This document shows positions 7,992 through 15,952 of a stretch of 64,000 bases of DNA, in pieces. The position numbers and the translations under genes were made by a program. A model generated the notes under the pieces. It saw nothing but the letters and a program-made list of their open reading frames with translations, made no database searches and was not told the DNA's origin. Position 1 is the stretch's first letter. Each line of letters starts with the position of its first letter. Source of the DNA: Brachybacterium squillarum M-6-3 (GTDB lineage: Bacteria; Actinomycetota; Actinomycetes; Actinomycetales; Dermabacteraceae); assembly GCF_000225825.1 (NCBI RefSeq), contig NZ_AGBX01000007.1, positions 186,001-250,000 of the forward strand, in the 5' to 3' direction.

Positions 7992-9434
7992 ATGACCAGA
8001 AACGAGATGCCGAGCGCGAGCGGCGTCCGCATCGCCGGTGACGACTACCAGTGGCTAAATGCATGGCGATCCTGTCTGGAGGCTCTCCATGAAGACCTCA
8101 CGGGCAGCACCGCCAATCCCATAGTGGCCGTCGGTGTCGAAGAACCTGACGTTGGGAACGGCGACGATGTCGTCCTCCACCGCACCCAACCGCCGAACAC
8201 TTACACCCAGGTCAAGTACGCCGTCGACAACCGTACAGCGGTCAACCTGGAATACCTAACTACCAGTGGCATCCTCCGCAAGATGTATAGGACCTACGCC
8301 GGACTGACCGAAGACGGGACTCCGGTAGAGATGCGTCTTATCACCAACCGCAACGCTGACCCCAACGACATCCTCGTTGCCGACCGCGACGGACGTGACG
8401 GGAGACTGCTACCCAGAGCAGCACAAGGCGGACACAGATCCGCCCGAGGCGAAGCACGAGCCTCCTGGGCCAAGGAAGCTGAAACCGATGAGGACCATCT
8501 CCTCGACCTGCTCGCCCATCTGCAGTTCGATATTGCCTACGACATCGAACGACTCCAAAAAGACATCAGTCTACTCATGACCGCCAATGGCCTTCGTTCG
8601 GATCCAGCCGCTGTTGCGCTAGGTGCTGATTGGGTGTCAAAGCAGGTCATGGAGGGACGCCGTCGACTGACAGTCGACCACATCAAGAACGCCATCGACA
8701 CCCTCAACCTACAAGCCGGATCGCCATGGACGACGATCTCCGTCGCCACCATTACCGCCGATTACCTCGCAGAGAAGGCGGCCGTGAGTATTGAGTGGGT
8801 CGACCGTATGAGCGGCGCCACAGACTGGGCGCGTGTCGAGCCTGCGCCGCCTGCAACCTGGGACGACCTAGCCACCGACATTCGGTCGATCCCTGGGCGA
8901 CTCGGCCCTAACAAGCGCATCCTTGTAACGGGATACATGCGTCAAGCTACCGGGTTCTTGGTCGGCACCGAACTACGCCGCGTCAAGGGTTACGAGGTTG
9001 GTATCAGGCAGGGCGACCAACTCTGGACCAGCGAAGAACCGATTACCAACAACGTAATCGCCCACGCCCAAGAGGGCAACACCGACGGGCCCGACACCGC
9101 GATAATCGTAAACTTCGCCGCCGAGGCGGCGGCCGGCACCATCGAGTGGATCCGAGAGTCCGTCCTCCCCGTATCAAAGATAATCACAGTCACGCCCAAA
9201 GGAGGTGTCGGGCCAAAGGCCGTCCCCAACGCGGCCGCCGCGAACAGTCTCGCCATCGCCATTCGCGACCTCGCTCGTAACCACACACGAAGCGGCGACC
9301 TGCACTTGTTCCTTATCGGCCCCCTTGGCCTAGCGGTACTCCTTGGACATCACTGGAATAGACTCACCACCACGCACGTCTACGAACACCTTGGGGTGAT
9401 CGACTACACCCTCGCGTTCACGGTCGAGGCCTGA
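7992..9434 (+). CDS. cap4: CBASS effector Cap4: endonuclease (DUF4297-like) fused to SAVED
   Basis: This 480-residue protein is the likely killer effector. The N-terminal domain looks like the DUF4297/restriction-type nuclease of Cap4: GDDYQWLNAW near residue 16, acidic residues at E50/E51 and D58/D59, then Q73-V-K75 in 'YTQVKYAVD', giving a (D/E)-QxK-like active site. The C-terminal half ends in a SAVED domain, marked by LHLFLIGPLGLAVLLGHHWN at 437-456, which binds cyclic oligonucleotides. By analogy, ligand binding would switch on DNA degradation. ATG 7992 has AAGGAG at good spacing. Alternative readings (a SAVED protease, for example) do not fit the QVK nuclease motif. Confidence 0.92.
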   Translation: MTRNEMPSASGVRIAGDDYQWLNAWRSCLEALHEDLTGSTANPIVAVGVEEPDVGNGDDVVLHRTQPPNTYTQVKYAVDNRTAVNLEYLTTSGILRKMYRTYAGLTEDGTPVEMRLITNRNADPNDILVADRDGRDGRLLPRAAQGGHRSARGEARASWAKEAETDEDHLLDLLAHLQFDIAYDIERLQKDISLLMTANGLRSDPAAVALGADWVSKQVMEGRRRLTVDHIKNAIDTLNLQAGSPWTTISVATITADYLAEKAAVSIEWVDRMSGATDWARVEPAPPATWDDLATDIRSIPGRLGPNKRILVTGYMRQATGFLVGTELRRVKGYEVGIRQGDQLWTSEEPITNNVIAHAQEGNTDGPDTAIIVNFAAEAAAGTIEWIRESVLPVSKIITVTPKGGVGPKAVPNAAAANSLAIAIRDLARNHTRSGDLHLFLIGPLGLAVLLGHHWNRLTTTHVYEHLGVIDYTLAFTVEA

Positions 9435-9757
9435 CTGTGGGCCCTCGCGATCCGTTAAACGGAGCTGAGTACTAGACAGGTGAGATGGGAGCACTCGAAC
9501 ACTGACGCGATGTCCTCCCGGTAAATACGACGATGCTACGTCCACAACGGCGAGATCGTGACAAAGTTCTTGGGTGCAACTATCAGTTAGTATCCAGGTC
9601 GAATGTTCGCGATCCCGCATATAGGTGTCGATCTCTAGTCCGCCAGTAGGAGGCGAACCTTGGGTGCCATAGCACTGCTGGGGGCAGAACGTGGGCGACC
9701 GGTTGTCACCGATAAGGACCCACTCAGAAGCTGGACGCGTGAAGCGTGCCGTTACTC
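9435..9757. other. Intergenic stretch between CBASS and the IS nest
   Basis: About 320 bp with no gene I can support on either strand. It is AT-richer than the core chromosome. I see no clear terminator or attachment repeat. A CCGATAA at 9709-9715 resembles one dif half-site, but the other half is missing. Confidence 0.5.
9755..9757. repeat. Left copy of 3-bp target-site duplication (CTC)
   Basis: CTC directly precedes the left inverted repeat of the IS3-family element. The same CTC directly follows the right inverted repeat at 13963-13965. A 3-bp duplication is normal for IS3-family transposition and fixes both outer ends of the nest. Confidence 0.75.
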
Positions 9758-9811
9758 TGAATCGGCCCAGGTTTGATGCCGCTGCTGTTTGAGTCCGAGA
9801 GGATGGACAGC

Positions 9812-10100
9812 ATGCCGAAGAAGATCGATCCCCAGCTGCGCGCGAGGTGCGTGCGGCTCGTCAGGGAGCATGCCCAGGAGTACGCCACCCTGACGGCCGC
9901 TGTCGCCGCGGTGGCACGGCAGGAGGGCGTCTCGCGCGAGTCCGTGCGGCGCTGGCTCGCGCAGGCCGAGGTTGACGACGGGAGCCGCCCCGGCATCACG
10001 ACCGAGGAGTCTGCCGAGGTCAAGCGTCTGAAGGCCGAGAACAAGCGGCTGCGGGAGGACAACGAGATCCTTCGCCGCGCCTCGATTTTCTTCGCGTCAG
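9812..10100 (+). pseudogene. IS3-family OrfA, truncated by IS110 insertion
   Basis: It starts MPKKIDPQLRARCVRLVREH, preceded by GAGAGG about 9 nt upstream; ATG 9803 is an alternative. It contains the helix-turn-helix 'GVSRESVRRWLAQAE' and the leucine-zipper-like 'KRLKAENKRLREDNEILRR' that pairs OrfA with OrfB. After 'RRASIFFAS' the frame enters the IS110 element and stops at 10111. The lost tail, read as ELDPRGR and a stop, is found at 11438-11461 beyond the IS110 element. OrfB lies in the -1 frame relative to that tail, as expected for programmed frameshifting. Confidence 0.88.
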
Positions 10101-10110
10101 TACCAGACTG

Positions 10111-10300
10111 AGGGTGTCCCGGCGGGGCTGGCTCGTTTATTCGCTGCTTTCGTAGCTTGTCCGCGATGTGCCGTCCCGCCGGGGCCCGCGGTGCTGGAAG
10201 TGGGCGTGGCCTGATAGGAGCCTGCTGGATCGAATGCCCAACTGAGGCGTGCCCGTCTGCGTTCGGCACCGCAGCTCGAGCAGTACCGGACTGGGAAAGG
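10111..10300 (+). ncRNA. Candidate bridge RNA of the IS110-family element
   Basis: The left non-coding end can fold into successive stems. CCCGGCGGG (10118-10126) pairs perfectly with CCCGCCGGG (10175-10183) around a 48-nt loop. TGGGCGT (10201-10207) pairs with ATGCCCA (10234-10240) with one G-U pair. GTGCC (10249-10253) pairs with GGCAC (10265-10269). After these, CAGTACCGGACTGGG (10281-10295) nearly repeats the element's own left terminus, CAGTACCAGACTGAG (10098-10112), as a donor guide would. IS621-type bridge RNAs occupy this place and carry target- and donor-binding loops. The RNA, its ends and its guides are inference. Confidence 0.55.
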
Positions 10301-10307
10301 GACTGTC

Positions 10308-11408
10308 ATGACTGTCATCGGGATCGACGCTCACAAGGACTGGCACACGCTCGTCGCGGTGGACGAGGTGGGCCGGAGGATCAAAGAGCTCACGGTCGAA
10401 GCACGTGCCGTGGGGCATCGGAAGATCTTGACCTGGCTGGAAGGCTTCGAGACCGTCACCGTCGCGGTCGAGGACTGCCGCCACCTGACCCGTCGGCTCG
10501 AGGCTGACCTGCTCGAGGCCGGCCATCGAGTCGTTCGCGTGCACACCAGGTTGATGGCTGGCATGAGGCGCAGCAGCCGGGAACGCGGCAAATCGGATCC
10601 TATTGATGCGGAAGCCGTGGCCCGGGTAGCACTTCGCGAAGAGGGATTGCCGACCGCTGAGCTGCCGGGCACTTCCCGGGACATCAAGCTTCTGTCGGAC
10701 CATCGCAGGAGCCTGGTTGCACGGCGCACAGCGATGCAGTCCAAGGCACGCTGGTTCCTCCACGAAATCGATCCTGAGCTGGAGATTCCCTCTCGTGCTC
10801 TGCGCCGGTACCACCTCCTGGACGAGCTGGTCGAGTACCTGGCGACAGCTGACGGAGCGGTCGCCGAGATCGCTCGCGACCTGCTGGTCGATATTCGCGA
10901 GCTGACAGTCAGGATCAACACGCTCGAGAGCCGCTTGAGCCGGCTGGTGCGGGCCGACCATCCCTCACTGGTCGCTGTCCCGGGCATGGGTACCTTGGGC
11001 GCAGCGATGATCATTGGCGAGACAGCGGGGATCGCCAGGTTTCGCTCCCGCGATGCCTACGCAAGATTCAACGGCACTGCGCCGATCCCGGTCTGGTCAG
11101 GGAACAAGGTGCGTGTTCGACTCTCGCGTGGAGGGAACCGCACGATCAACACCGCCCTGCACATGGCTGCCCTCACTCAGATTCGAATAGGCGCGGAAGG
11201 CGCCACCTACTACGACAAGCTCATTGCCGCCGGCAAGACTCGCAAAGAGGCGCTGCGGCTCCTACGACGTCGACTCTCAGATCGCATCTACGCCGCGCAG
11301 AGGGCCGACCTGGCCCCTGTCACCCAGACGCCCGAGGGTGGTGCCCCATTGGAGGAGCAGTCGCCGATCGAGCATCCTGCGTCGTCGATGCCGCTCATGG
11401 CCGCCTGA
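10308..11408 (+). CDS. IS110-family transposase (bridge-RNA-guided recombinase type)
   Basis: A complete 366-residue transposase. The N-terminal RuvC-like DEDD domain starts MTVIGIDAHKDWHT, with D7, E55 in 'VAVEDCRHL', and D97/D100 in 'GKSDPIDAEAVARVAL'. The C-terminal Tnp20 domain holds 'VPGMGTLGAAMIIGE' (helix-hairpin-like) and 'PVWSGNKVRVRLSRGGNR', with S264 a candidate catalytic Ser. ATG 10308 lies after GGGAAAGGGA. It looks intact and could be active. It is transcribed in the same direction as the interrupted IS3 orfA. Confidence 0.93.
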   Translation: MTVIGIDAHKDWHTLVAVDEVGRRIKELTVEARAVGHRKILTWLEGFETVTVAVEDCRHLTRRLEADLLEAGHRVVRVHTRLMAGMRRSSRERGKSDPIDAEAVARVALREEGLPTAELPGTSRDIKLLSDHRRSLVARRTAMQSKARWFLHEIDPELEIPSRALRRYHLLDELVEYLATADGAVAEIARDLLVDIRELTVRINTLESRLSRLVRADHPSLVAVPGMGTLGAAMIIGETAGIARFRSRDAYARFNGTAPIPVWSGNKVRVRLSRGGNRTINTALHMAALTQIRIGAEGATYYDKLIAAGKTRKEALRLLRRRLSDRIYAAQRADLAPVTQTPEGGAPLEEQSPIEHPASSMPLMAA

Positions 11409-11457
11409 GCGATCCAACTTGACATAGGAGCATCGGGGAGCTCGACCCCCGCGGCCG

Positions 11458-12125
11458 CTGATCTGTGCCTTCATCGACGAGATGCGCCCCGAAGGCTATG
11501 CAGTCGAGTCGATCCTGAGGGTCCTGCGCCAGCAGGGCCTCGTGATCGCTGCACGCACCTACCGGGCCTGGAAACGCCCGGCCCGGATCGCGGCCCGCAC
11601 CGTCACCGACGCCCTGGTCGAGAACAAGATCCGCGACCTCGCCTGGATGCCCAACCCGGTCACCAGGCAGGTCCAGATGACGCCGGAGGGCCTGTATGGC
11701 CGCCGGAAATGGACCGCTCTGCTGCGTCGCCAGGACGGCCTCGCGGGCACGTCCCGTGGGGCAGTGGACCGGGCGATGCGGACCCTCGGCCTCGAGGGCA
11801 TCCGACGGGCGAAGAAGCTCCGCACCACCATCCCCGACCCTGACGGGAAACGGGCAGGTGACCTGCTGAACCGAGACTTCACCGCAGCGGCCCCGAACCG
11901 GGTCTGGGTCACAGATTTCACCTACGTCCGCACCTGGGCAGGGTTCGTCTACGTCGCGTTCATCGTGGACGTCTTCGCCCAGCGGATCATCGACTGGCAC
12001 GCCAGCTCCAGCAAGAAGGTCGACCTGGTGATGACCCCGCTGCGCATCGCCCTGTGTCAGCGGGAACGAGAGGGAAACCGGGTCTCACCAGGTGATTTGA
12101 TCCATCACAGCGATGCCGGATCTCA
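11458..12125 (+). pseudogene. IS3-family OrfB, 5' fragment (interrupted by IS30)
   Basis: The frame reads LICAFIDEMRPEGYAVESIL from 11458, in the -1 frame relative to the end of OrfA. It contains the 'RTYRAWKRP' region and the first two DDE catalytic acids: D in 'VWVTDFTYV' and D in 'AFIVDVFAQRIIDWH'. The block ends in 'LIHHSDAGS' and the bases CA at 12124-12125, where the IS30 element begins. The remainder of the gene is found at 13624. Joined, the two halves would give a normal IS3 integrase with D-D-E. Confidence 0.9.
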
Positions 12126-13623
12126 AGGCGGATTCAACAGGTCGTCGCAACACCTTGATGTCGGAGGTGTTCGAGCATGGCCACAAAGGACTGGACCAAG
12201 AAGACGAGCGACGCGGCAGAGGAGCTTCGTCGGCAATGGCGTGCTGACCGGGCGCTGAGACCGCCGATGCGCTCGCCCGGACGTCCAGACCCGTCCCGGG
12301 AGGTGCAACGGCAGTTCTGGCGTCTGATCGCCACGGGCATCACGTCGGCAGAAGCGGCGCTCGCGGTCGGCGTGTCCGTGCCGGTCGGGTCCCGCTGGTT
12401 TCGCCACGCTGGCGGCATGCCGCCCATCTCGCTTGCTGAGCCCACCGGCCGATACCTGAGCTTCGAGGAACGCGAGGAGATCGCCATCCTGCACGCCCAG
12501 GACAAGGGCGTTCGCGAGATCTCCCGCGTGATCGGGCGTGACCCCGGAACCGTCTCACGCGAGCTGCGCCGCAACGCGGCGACTCGTGGCGGGAAGCTGG
12601 AGTACCGGGCCACGGTCGCCCAGTGGAAGGCGCAGCAGGCGGCCAAGCGGCCCAAGGTCGCGAAGCTTCTCAAGAACGAGAACTTGCGCCAATACGTCCA
12701 CGAGCGGCTCGCCGGCGATGTTCGCCGGCCCGACGGCACGATCGTCACGGGCCCCACCCCGGCCCCGTGGAAGGGGCTGAACAAGCCGCACCGAGCGGAC
12801 CGGCGGTGGTCGCTGGCCTGGAGCCCGGAACAGATCTCTCAGCGCCTGAAGCTCGACTTCCCCGATGATGAGTCCATGCGCATCAGCCACGAGGCGATCT
12901 ACCAGTCGCTGTTCATCGAGGGCCGGGGGGCGCTCCAGCGAGAACTGGTCACCTGTCTTCGCACCGGTCGCGCGTTACGGCGTCCCCGGGCCCGGTCACG
13001 GAACAAGCCCGGTGGGCATGTCACGGCCGATGTGATCCTCAGCGAACGCCCCGCGGAAGCCGAGGACCGCGCCGTGCCCGGTCACTGGGAAGGCGACTTG
13101 ATCATCGGCACAGGCAGGTCGGCGATCGGGACGATCGTTGAGCGCAGCAGCCGCTCAACGATCCTGGTCCACTTGCCCCGCATGGAGGGCTGGGCAGAGA
13201 AACCCCATGTAAAGAACGGGCCATCGCTGGGCGGCTACGGGGCCGTCGCGATGAACGCGGCGCTGAGTGCATCGATCACCACGCTGCCCGAACAGCTGCG
13301 CAAGACCCTAACCTGGGATCGCGGGAAGGAGCTCTCGGGGCACGCGCAGTTCGCGATGCAGACCGGCACGAAGGTGTTCTTCGCAGACCCCCATTCACCG
13401 TGGCAGCGACCGACGAACGAGAACACCAACGGCCTGCTCCGCCAGTACTTCCCCAAAGGCACAGACCTCTCGCGATGGTCCGCCGGGGACCTCGAGGCCG
13501 TCGCTCACGCACTCAACAACCGCCCCCGAAAGGTCCTCCAGTGGAAGACACCCGCCGAAGTTTTCGAAGAGCAACTACGCTCGCTACAACAACCCGGTGT
13601 TGCAACGACTGGTTGAGCCCACG
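12126..13623 (+). mobile_element. IS30-family insertion sequence
   Basis: About 1.5 kb is inserted in IS3 orfB with a 2-bp duplication of CA (12124-12125 and 13624-13625), which exactly restores the codons TCT CAG TAC of orfB. Inverted repeats lie just inside the ends: TCAACAGGTCGTCGCAACACC at 12134-12154 against the inverse complement of 13596-13616, 18 of 21 matching. It encodes one intact transposase. Because it disrupts orfB but not the IS110 element, its age relative to the IS110 insertion is unknown. Confidence 0.88.
12177..13616 (+). CDS. IS30-family transposase
   Basis: A complete 479-residue transposase. It has a Trihelix-like N-terminus, then the IS30 helix-turn-helix 'YLSFEEREEIAILHAQDKG' with 'ISRVIGRDPGTVSRELRRN'. 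The DDE core has D in 'GHWEGDLIIGTG', D in 'LTWDRGKELSGH' and E in 'RPTNENTNGLLRQYFPKG'. The start is ATG 12177. The stop codon TGA at 13614-13616 lies within the right inverted repeat. It appears full length and possibly active. Confidence 0.93.
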   Translation: MATKDWTKKTSDAAEELRRQWRADRALRPPMRSPGRPDPSREVQRQFWRLIATGITSAEAALAVGVSVPVGSRWFRHAGGMPPISLAEPTGRYLSFEEREEIAILHAQDKGVREISRVIGRDPGTVSRELRRNAATRGGKLEYRATVAQWKAQQAAKRPKVAKLLKNENLRQYVHERLAGDVRRPDGTIVTGPTPAPWKGLNKPHRADRRWSLAWSPEQISQRLKLDFPDDESMRISHEAIYQSLFIEGRGALQRELVTCLRTGRALRRPRARSRNKPGGHVTADVILSERPAEAEDRAVPGHWEGDLIIGTGRSAIGTIVERSSRSTILVHLPRMEGWAEKPHVKNGPSLGGYGAVAMNAALSASITTLPEQLRKTLTWDRGKELSGHAQFAMQTGTKVFFADPHSPWQRPTNENTNGLLRQYFPKGTDLSRWSAGDLEAVAHALNNRPRKVLQWKTPAEVFEEQLRSLQQPGVATTG

Positions 13624-13938
13624 CAGTACACCGCCATTCGCCTGACCGAGCACCTCGCCCTCGAGGGCATCGCCCCGTCGATCGGGACTGTCGGCGACGC
13701 CTTGGACAACGCGCTGATGGAGACGATCAACGGGCTCTACAAGACCGAGTGCATCCGCACCACCGTCTTCCACGCCGGCCCCTACCGGACCCTCGCGGAC
13801 GTCGAGTTCGCGACCGCCGGCTGGGCCGACTGGTACAACAACCGCCGCCTCCACGGCTCCCTCGGGATGCTCACCCCGATAGAGTTCGAGACGCTGCACA
13901 ACGAGGCCCTCACCCGAGAGCCCGCACCCACAAAGTAG
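13624..13938 (+). pseudogene. IS3-family OrfB, 3' fragment
   Basis: This continues the interrupted OrfB: CAG TAC ACC opens 'QYTAIRLTEHLALEGIAPS', and the third catalytic acid, E in 'DNALMETINGLYKTE', follows. The typical IS3 tail 'WADWYNNRRLHGSLGMLTP' and a TAG stop at 13936 are present. A start codon for this fragment alone is not expected to matter. Confidence 0.9.
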
Positions 13939-13962
13939 CGGCAGAGAACCTGGGCCGATTCA

Positions 13963-13965
13963 CTC
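13963..13965. repeat. Right copy of 3-bp target-site duplication (CTC)
   Basis: CTC immediately after the right inverted repeat matches 9755-9757. From 13966 to 14071 there is no gene; ordinary chromosomal genes resume at 14072. Confidence 0.75.
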
Positions 13966-14071
13966 TTTGCTGAATCATACGCCGCATTGCCAGTTGGAGC
14001 GGTTGGTCACGTGAGTACGGCGCAGACCCGATGGCTGGAATCGCGCCGTCCACGGTGTGCGCTGACCCGGA

Positions 14072-15040
14072 TCAGGCGGCCAGGGCGCGGCGTGCGCGGC
14101 GCTCGTGCCACACGACCAGCAGCACGGCGACGACGTCCATGGCGATGAAGACCAGCATGAACGGTCCACCGGCGCCCACCGAGCGGTCGATGGCCATGTT
14201 GCCGCCGCCGGAGAACAGCGCGCCCAGCACCATCAGCACCAGGTTGTTGCCGACGTGGAAGGCGATCGGCGCCTCCAGGCCGCGGCTGATGATCGCCATG
14301 GCCGCGGTGCAGACGCCGACGATCGTGTAGTAGCTCAGCAGCCACGGGTCGATCGAGAAGTGCGCCAGGCCGAACAGCAGGCTCGATCCGGTCAGCCCGA
14401 GAGCCAGGGCCAGGCGCGGCGCCCGCACCCAGGAGCCGATCGCTGGCATCATCGCGCCGCGGAAGGTGAGCTCCTCGGCGGCCGCCTGGAGCGGCGTGGT
14501 CAGCACGGCGATCACCAGGAACGCCACCGAGGTGCCGGTGATCGCGAAGCCCGCGCCGAGCCCCATCGACTCCGGCAGGAGCAGGCTGCCGACGGCGGAC
14601 ACCGCGAGCACGAGCGCCGAGAAGACGCCGAGGTAGCCGGCCAGGCGCCGCCAGCGCAGTCCGCCGCCCGCCGAGAGCAGCGAGCGCCACGGGACCTTGG
14701 CGAGCCAGGCCGTCAGGGCGATCGCCACCGGGGCCATCACCACCAGCGAGAGGTTCGTGGCGAGCATCATCGCCGGGGTGATCTCGAAGGCTCCGGCGCT
14801 CGCGCCGAACACCAGCTGGTCCAGCAGCACGGCGATGACGACGAAAACGAGGCTTCCGCCGAACATCACCAGTAGCGGCACGGTGATGATCAGCAGCGGC
14901 TTCCACCAGCTCATCCGGAGCTGGGCCCCGAAGGGACGCGGCGGGGACGCGGGCGTCACTGCCGGGTCAGGGGGCGGGGCGGCGGGGTCGAGAGGGTCGG
15001 CGGCGGAGGTAAAGGGCTGGGGGCGGGTCGTCGTGGTCAT
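14072..15040 (-). CDS. CPBP family intramembrane metalloprotease
   Basis: A 322-residue membrane protein of the CPBP (CAAX protease and bacteriocin-processing) family. Motif 1 is EELTFRGAMMPA (EExxxR), motif 2 is 'LLFGLAHFSID', and motif 3 is 'APIAFHVGNN' with the conserved His. About eight transmembrane segments follow a Pro-rich cytoplasmic N-terminus of roughly 45 residues. The substrate is unknown; members process peptides or act in bacteriocin immunity. The start is ATG 15040. It lies downstream of the VUT transporter on the same strand with a 68-bp gap, so the two may be cotranscribed. It is the first core gene after the IS nest. Confidence 0.9.
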   Translation of the reverse strand: MTTTTRPQPFTSAADPLDPAAPPPDPAVTPASPPRPFGAQLRMSWWKPLLIITVPLLVMFGGSLVFVVIAVLLDQLVFGASAGAFEITPAMMLATNLSLVVMAPVAIALTAWLAKVPWRSLLSAGGGLRWRRLAGYLGVFSALVLAVSAVGSLLLPESMGLGAGFAITGTSVAFLVIAVLTTPLQAAAEELTFRGAMMPAIGSWVRAPRLALALGLTGSSLLFGLAHFSIDPWLLSYYTIVGVCTAAMAIISRGLEAPIAFHVGNNLVLMVLGALFSGGGNMAIDRSVGAGGPFMLVFIAMDVVAVLLVVWHERRARRALAA

Positions 15041-15108
15041 GGATCCACTGTCACCGCTCCCCTGCTCCCCCTTCCTCGGACCCTCGGCGACGGGGCCTCG
15101 ACCAAAGG

Positions 15109-15903
15109 TCATCGCGCCGCGGCGGAGACCTGACCTTCGTCGGAGGCCACCCGCGCGGCCAGGGCCGCCTGGTAGCTGGGATCGGTGCGCTTCAGCCACC
15201 GGATCACGGCGGCGGTCACCGGGATCATCGCGTACTGCACGAGCACCTTGTACAGGAAGCCCAGCAGCGTGTACTCGGCCCATTGCTGCACGGTGGTGAT
15301 GCCGATGGCGGCACTGGCGATGGTGCAGAAGATGACGGTGTCCACCAGCTCGCCGAGGCCGCTGGAGGTGAACAGCCGCGCCACCAGGCCCTTCTCCCCC
15401 AGGCGTCGCTTCATCCGGCTGACCACCTGCGAGTTCAGGGTCTGTCCGGCCAGGAATCCGGCGAGGCTGGCCAGGACGACGATCCACACGGGGCCGAGTG
15501 CCAGTTCGAGCGCCTCCTGCTTGGCGCGGCCGTACTCGTCGTCGAAGGACGGCAGCGCGATGATCACCTGGTAGCTGAGGGTGGCCAGGATCGAGACCAC
15601 GAAGGCGGTGAGGATGGCGCGGCGCGCGGTGCGCGGCCCGTACAGCTCGGTGATCACGTCGCCGAGCACGTAGGCCAGAGGGAACAGGAAGAAGCCGCCG
15701 TCGGTGATGATCTCGAAACCGGTGCCGGGCACGGTCCCGAAGCTCACCCCCTTGGCGGCGCCGATGCCCGAGAGGATCACGACGGTGACCATCAGGGCCA
15801 GGAGGATGTCCAGGTGCGAGGAACCCCGGTCGGCGTAGACGGCGCCGGCCGGGCCTCCAGACTCGGTGGGCGGGCTGCTCGGGGTCGGGGATGCGGTGCT
15901 CAT
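15109..15903 (-). CDS. Queuosine precursor transporter (VUT/YhhQ family)
   Basis: A 264-residue inner-membrane protein of the VUT/ECF-S-like YhhQ family, which imports queuosine precursors such as preQ0/preQ1. Features include 'SGIGAAKGVSFG', the 'DGGFFLFPLAYVLGDVITELYG' region (diagnostic LxxxLGDxxTExYG), 'FLAGQTLNSQVVSRMKRR' and 'SSGLGELVDTVIFCTIA'. Six transmembrane segments are visible. The first 30 residues are Ser/Pro-rich and cytoplasmic. ATG 15903 is the start. The tetR gene ends 49 bp upstream on the same strand. Confidence 0.92.
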   Translation of the reverse strand: MSTASPTPSSPPTESGGPAGAVYADRGSSHLDILLALMVTVVILSGIGAAKGVSFGTVPGTGFEIITDGGFFLFPLAYVLGDVITELYGPRTARRAILTAFVVSILATLSYQVIIALPSFDDEYGRAKQEALELALGPVWIVVLASLAGFLAGQTLNSQVVSRMKRRLGEKGLVARLFTSSGLGELVDTVIFCTIASAAIGITTVQQWAEYTLLGFLYKVLVQYAMIPVTAAVIRWLKRTDPSYQAALAARVASDEGQVSAAAR

Positions 15904-15952
15904 CCGGGCAGGCTACCGGCCTTCTGGCACGATGCCCGCGGCGGCAACGGGC

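Larger units (their letters stand above)
10101..11437 (+). mobile_element. IS110-family insertion sequence
   Basis: About 1.34 kb sits inside IS3 orfA. The orfA frame can be rebuilt by joining sequence near 10097-10100 to 11437-11438, which sets the ends to within about 3 bp. As expected for IS110, there are no long terminal inverted repeats. The left non-coding end is long (about 200 bp) and the right end is short (about 30 bp), the layout of IS110-group elements that encode a bridge RNA in the left end. TTGACA at 11419-11424 in the right end would suit a -35 box formed when the excised circle joins its ends. Confidence 0.82.
9758..13962 (+). mobile_element. IS3-family insertion sequence, split by two other IS elements
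   Basis: The ends are TGAATCGGCCCAGGTT at 9758-9773 and its exact inverse complement at 13947-13962, flanked by CTC on both sides. The IS3 sequence itself adds up to about 1.36 kb (9758 to about 10100, about 11438 to 12125, and 13624-13962), a normal size. It is interrupted first by an IS110-family element inside orfA and then by an IS30-family element inside orfB. The element can no longer make its own transposase, though its ends could still be used in trans. Confidence 0.9.

Noticed and set aside
9704-9731. CCGATAA at 9709-9715 as a second dif copy closing an IMEX
   Set aside because: Only one half-site core matches; the centre and the other arm do not, and the orientation is opposite to the site at 3623.
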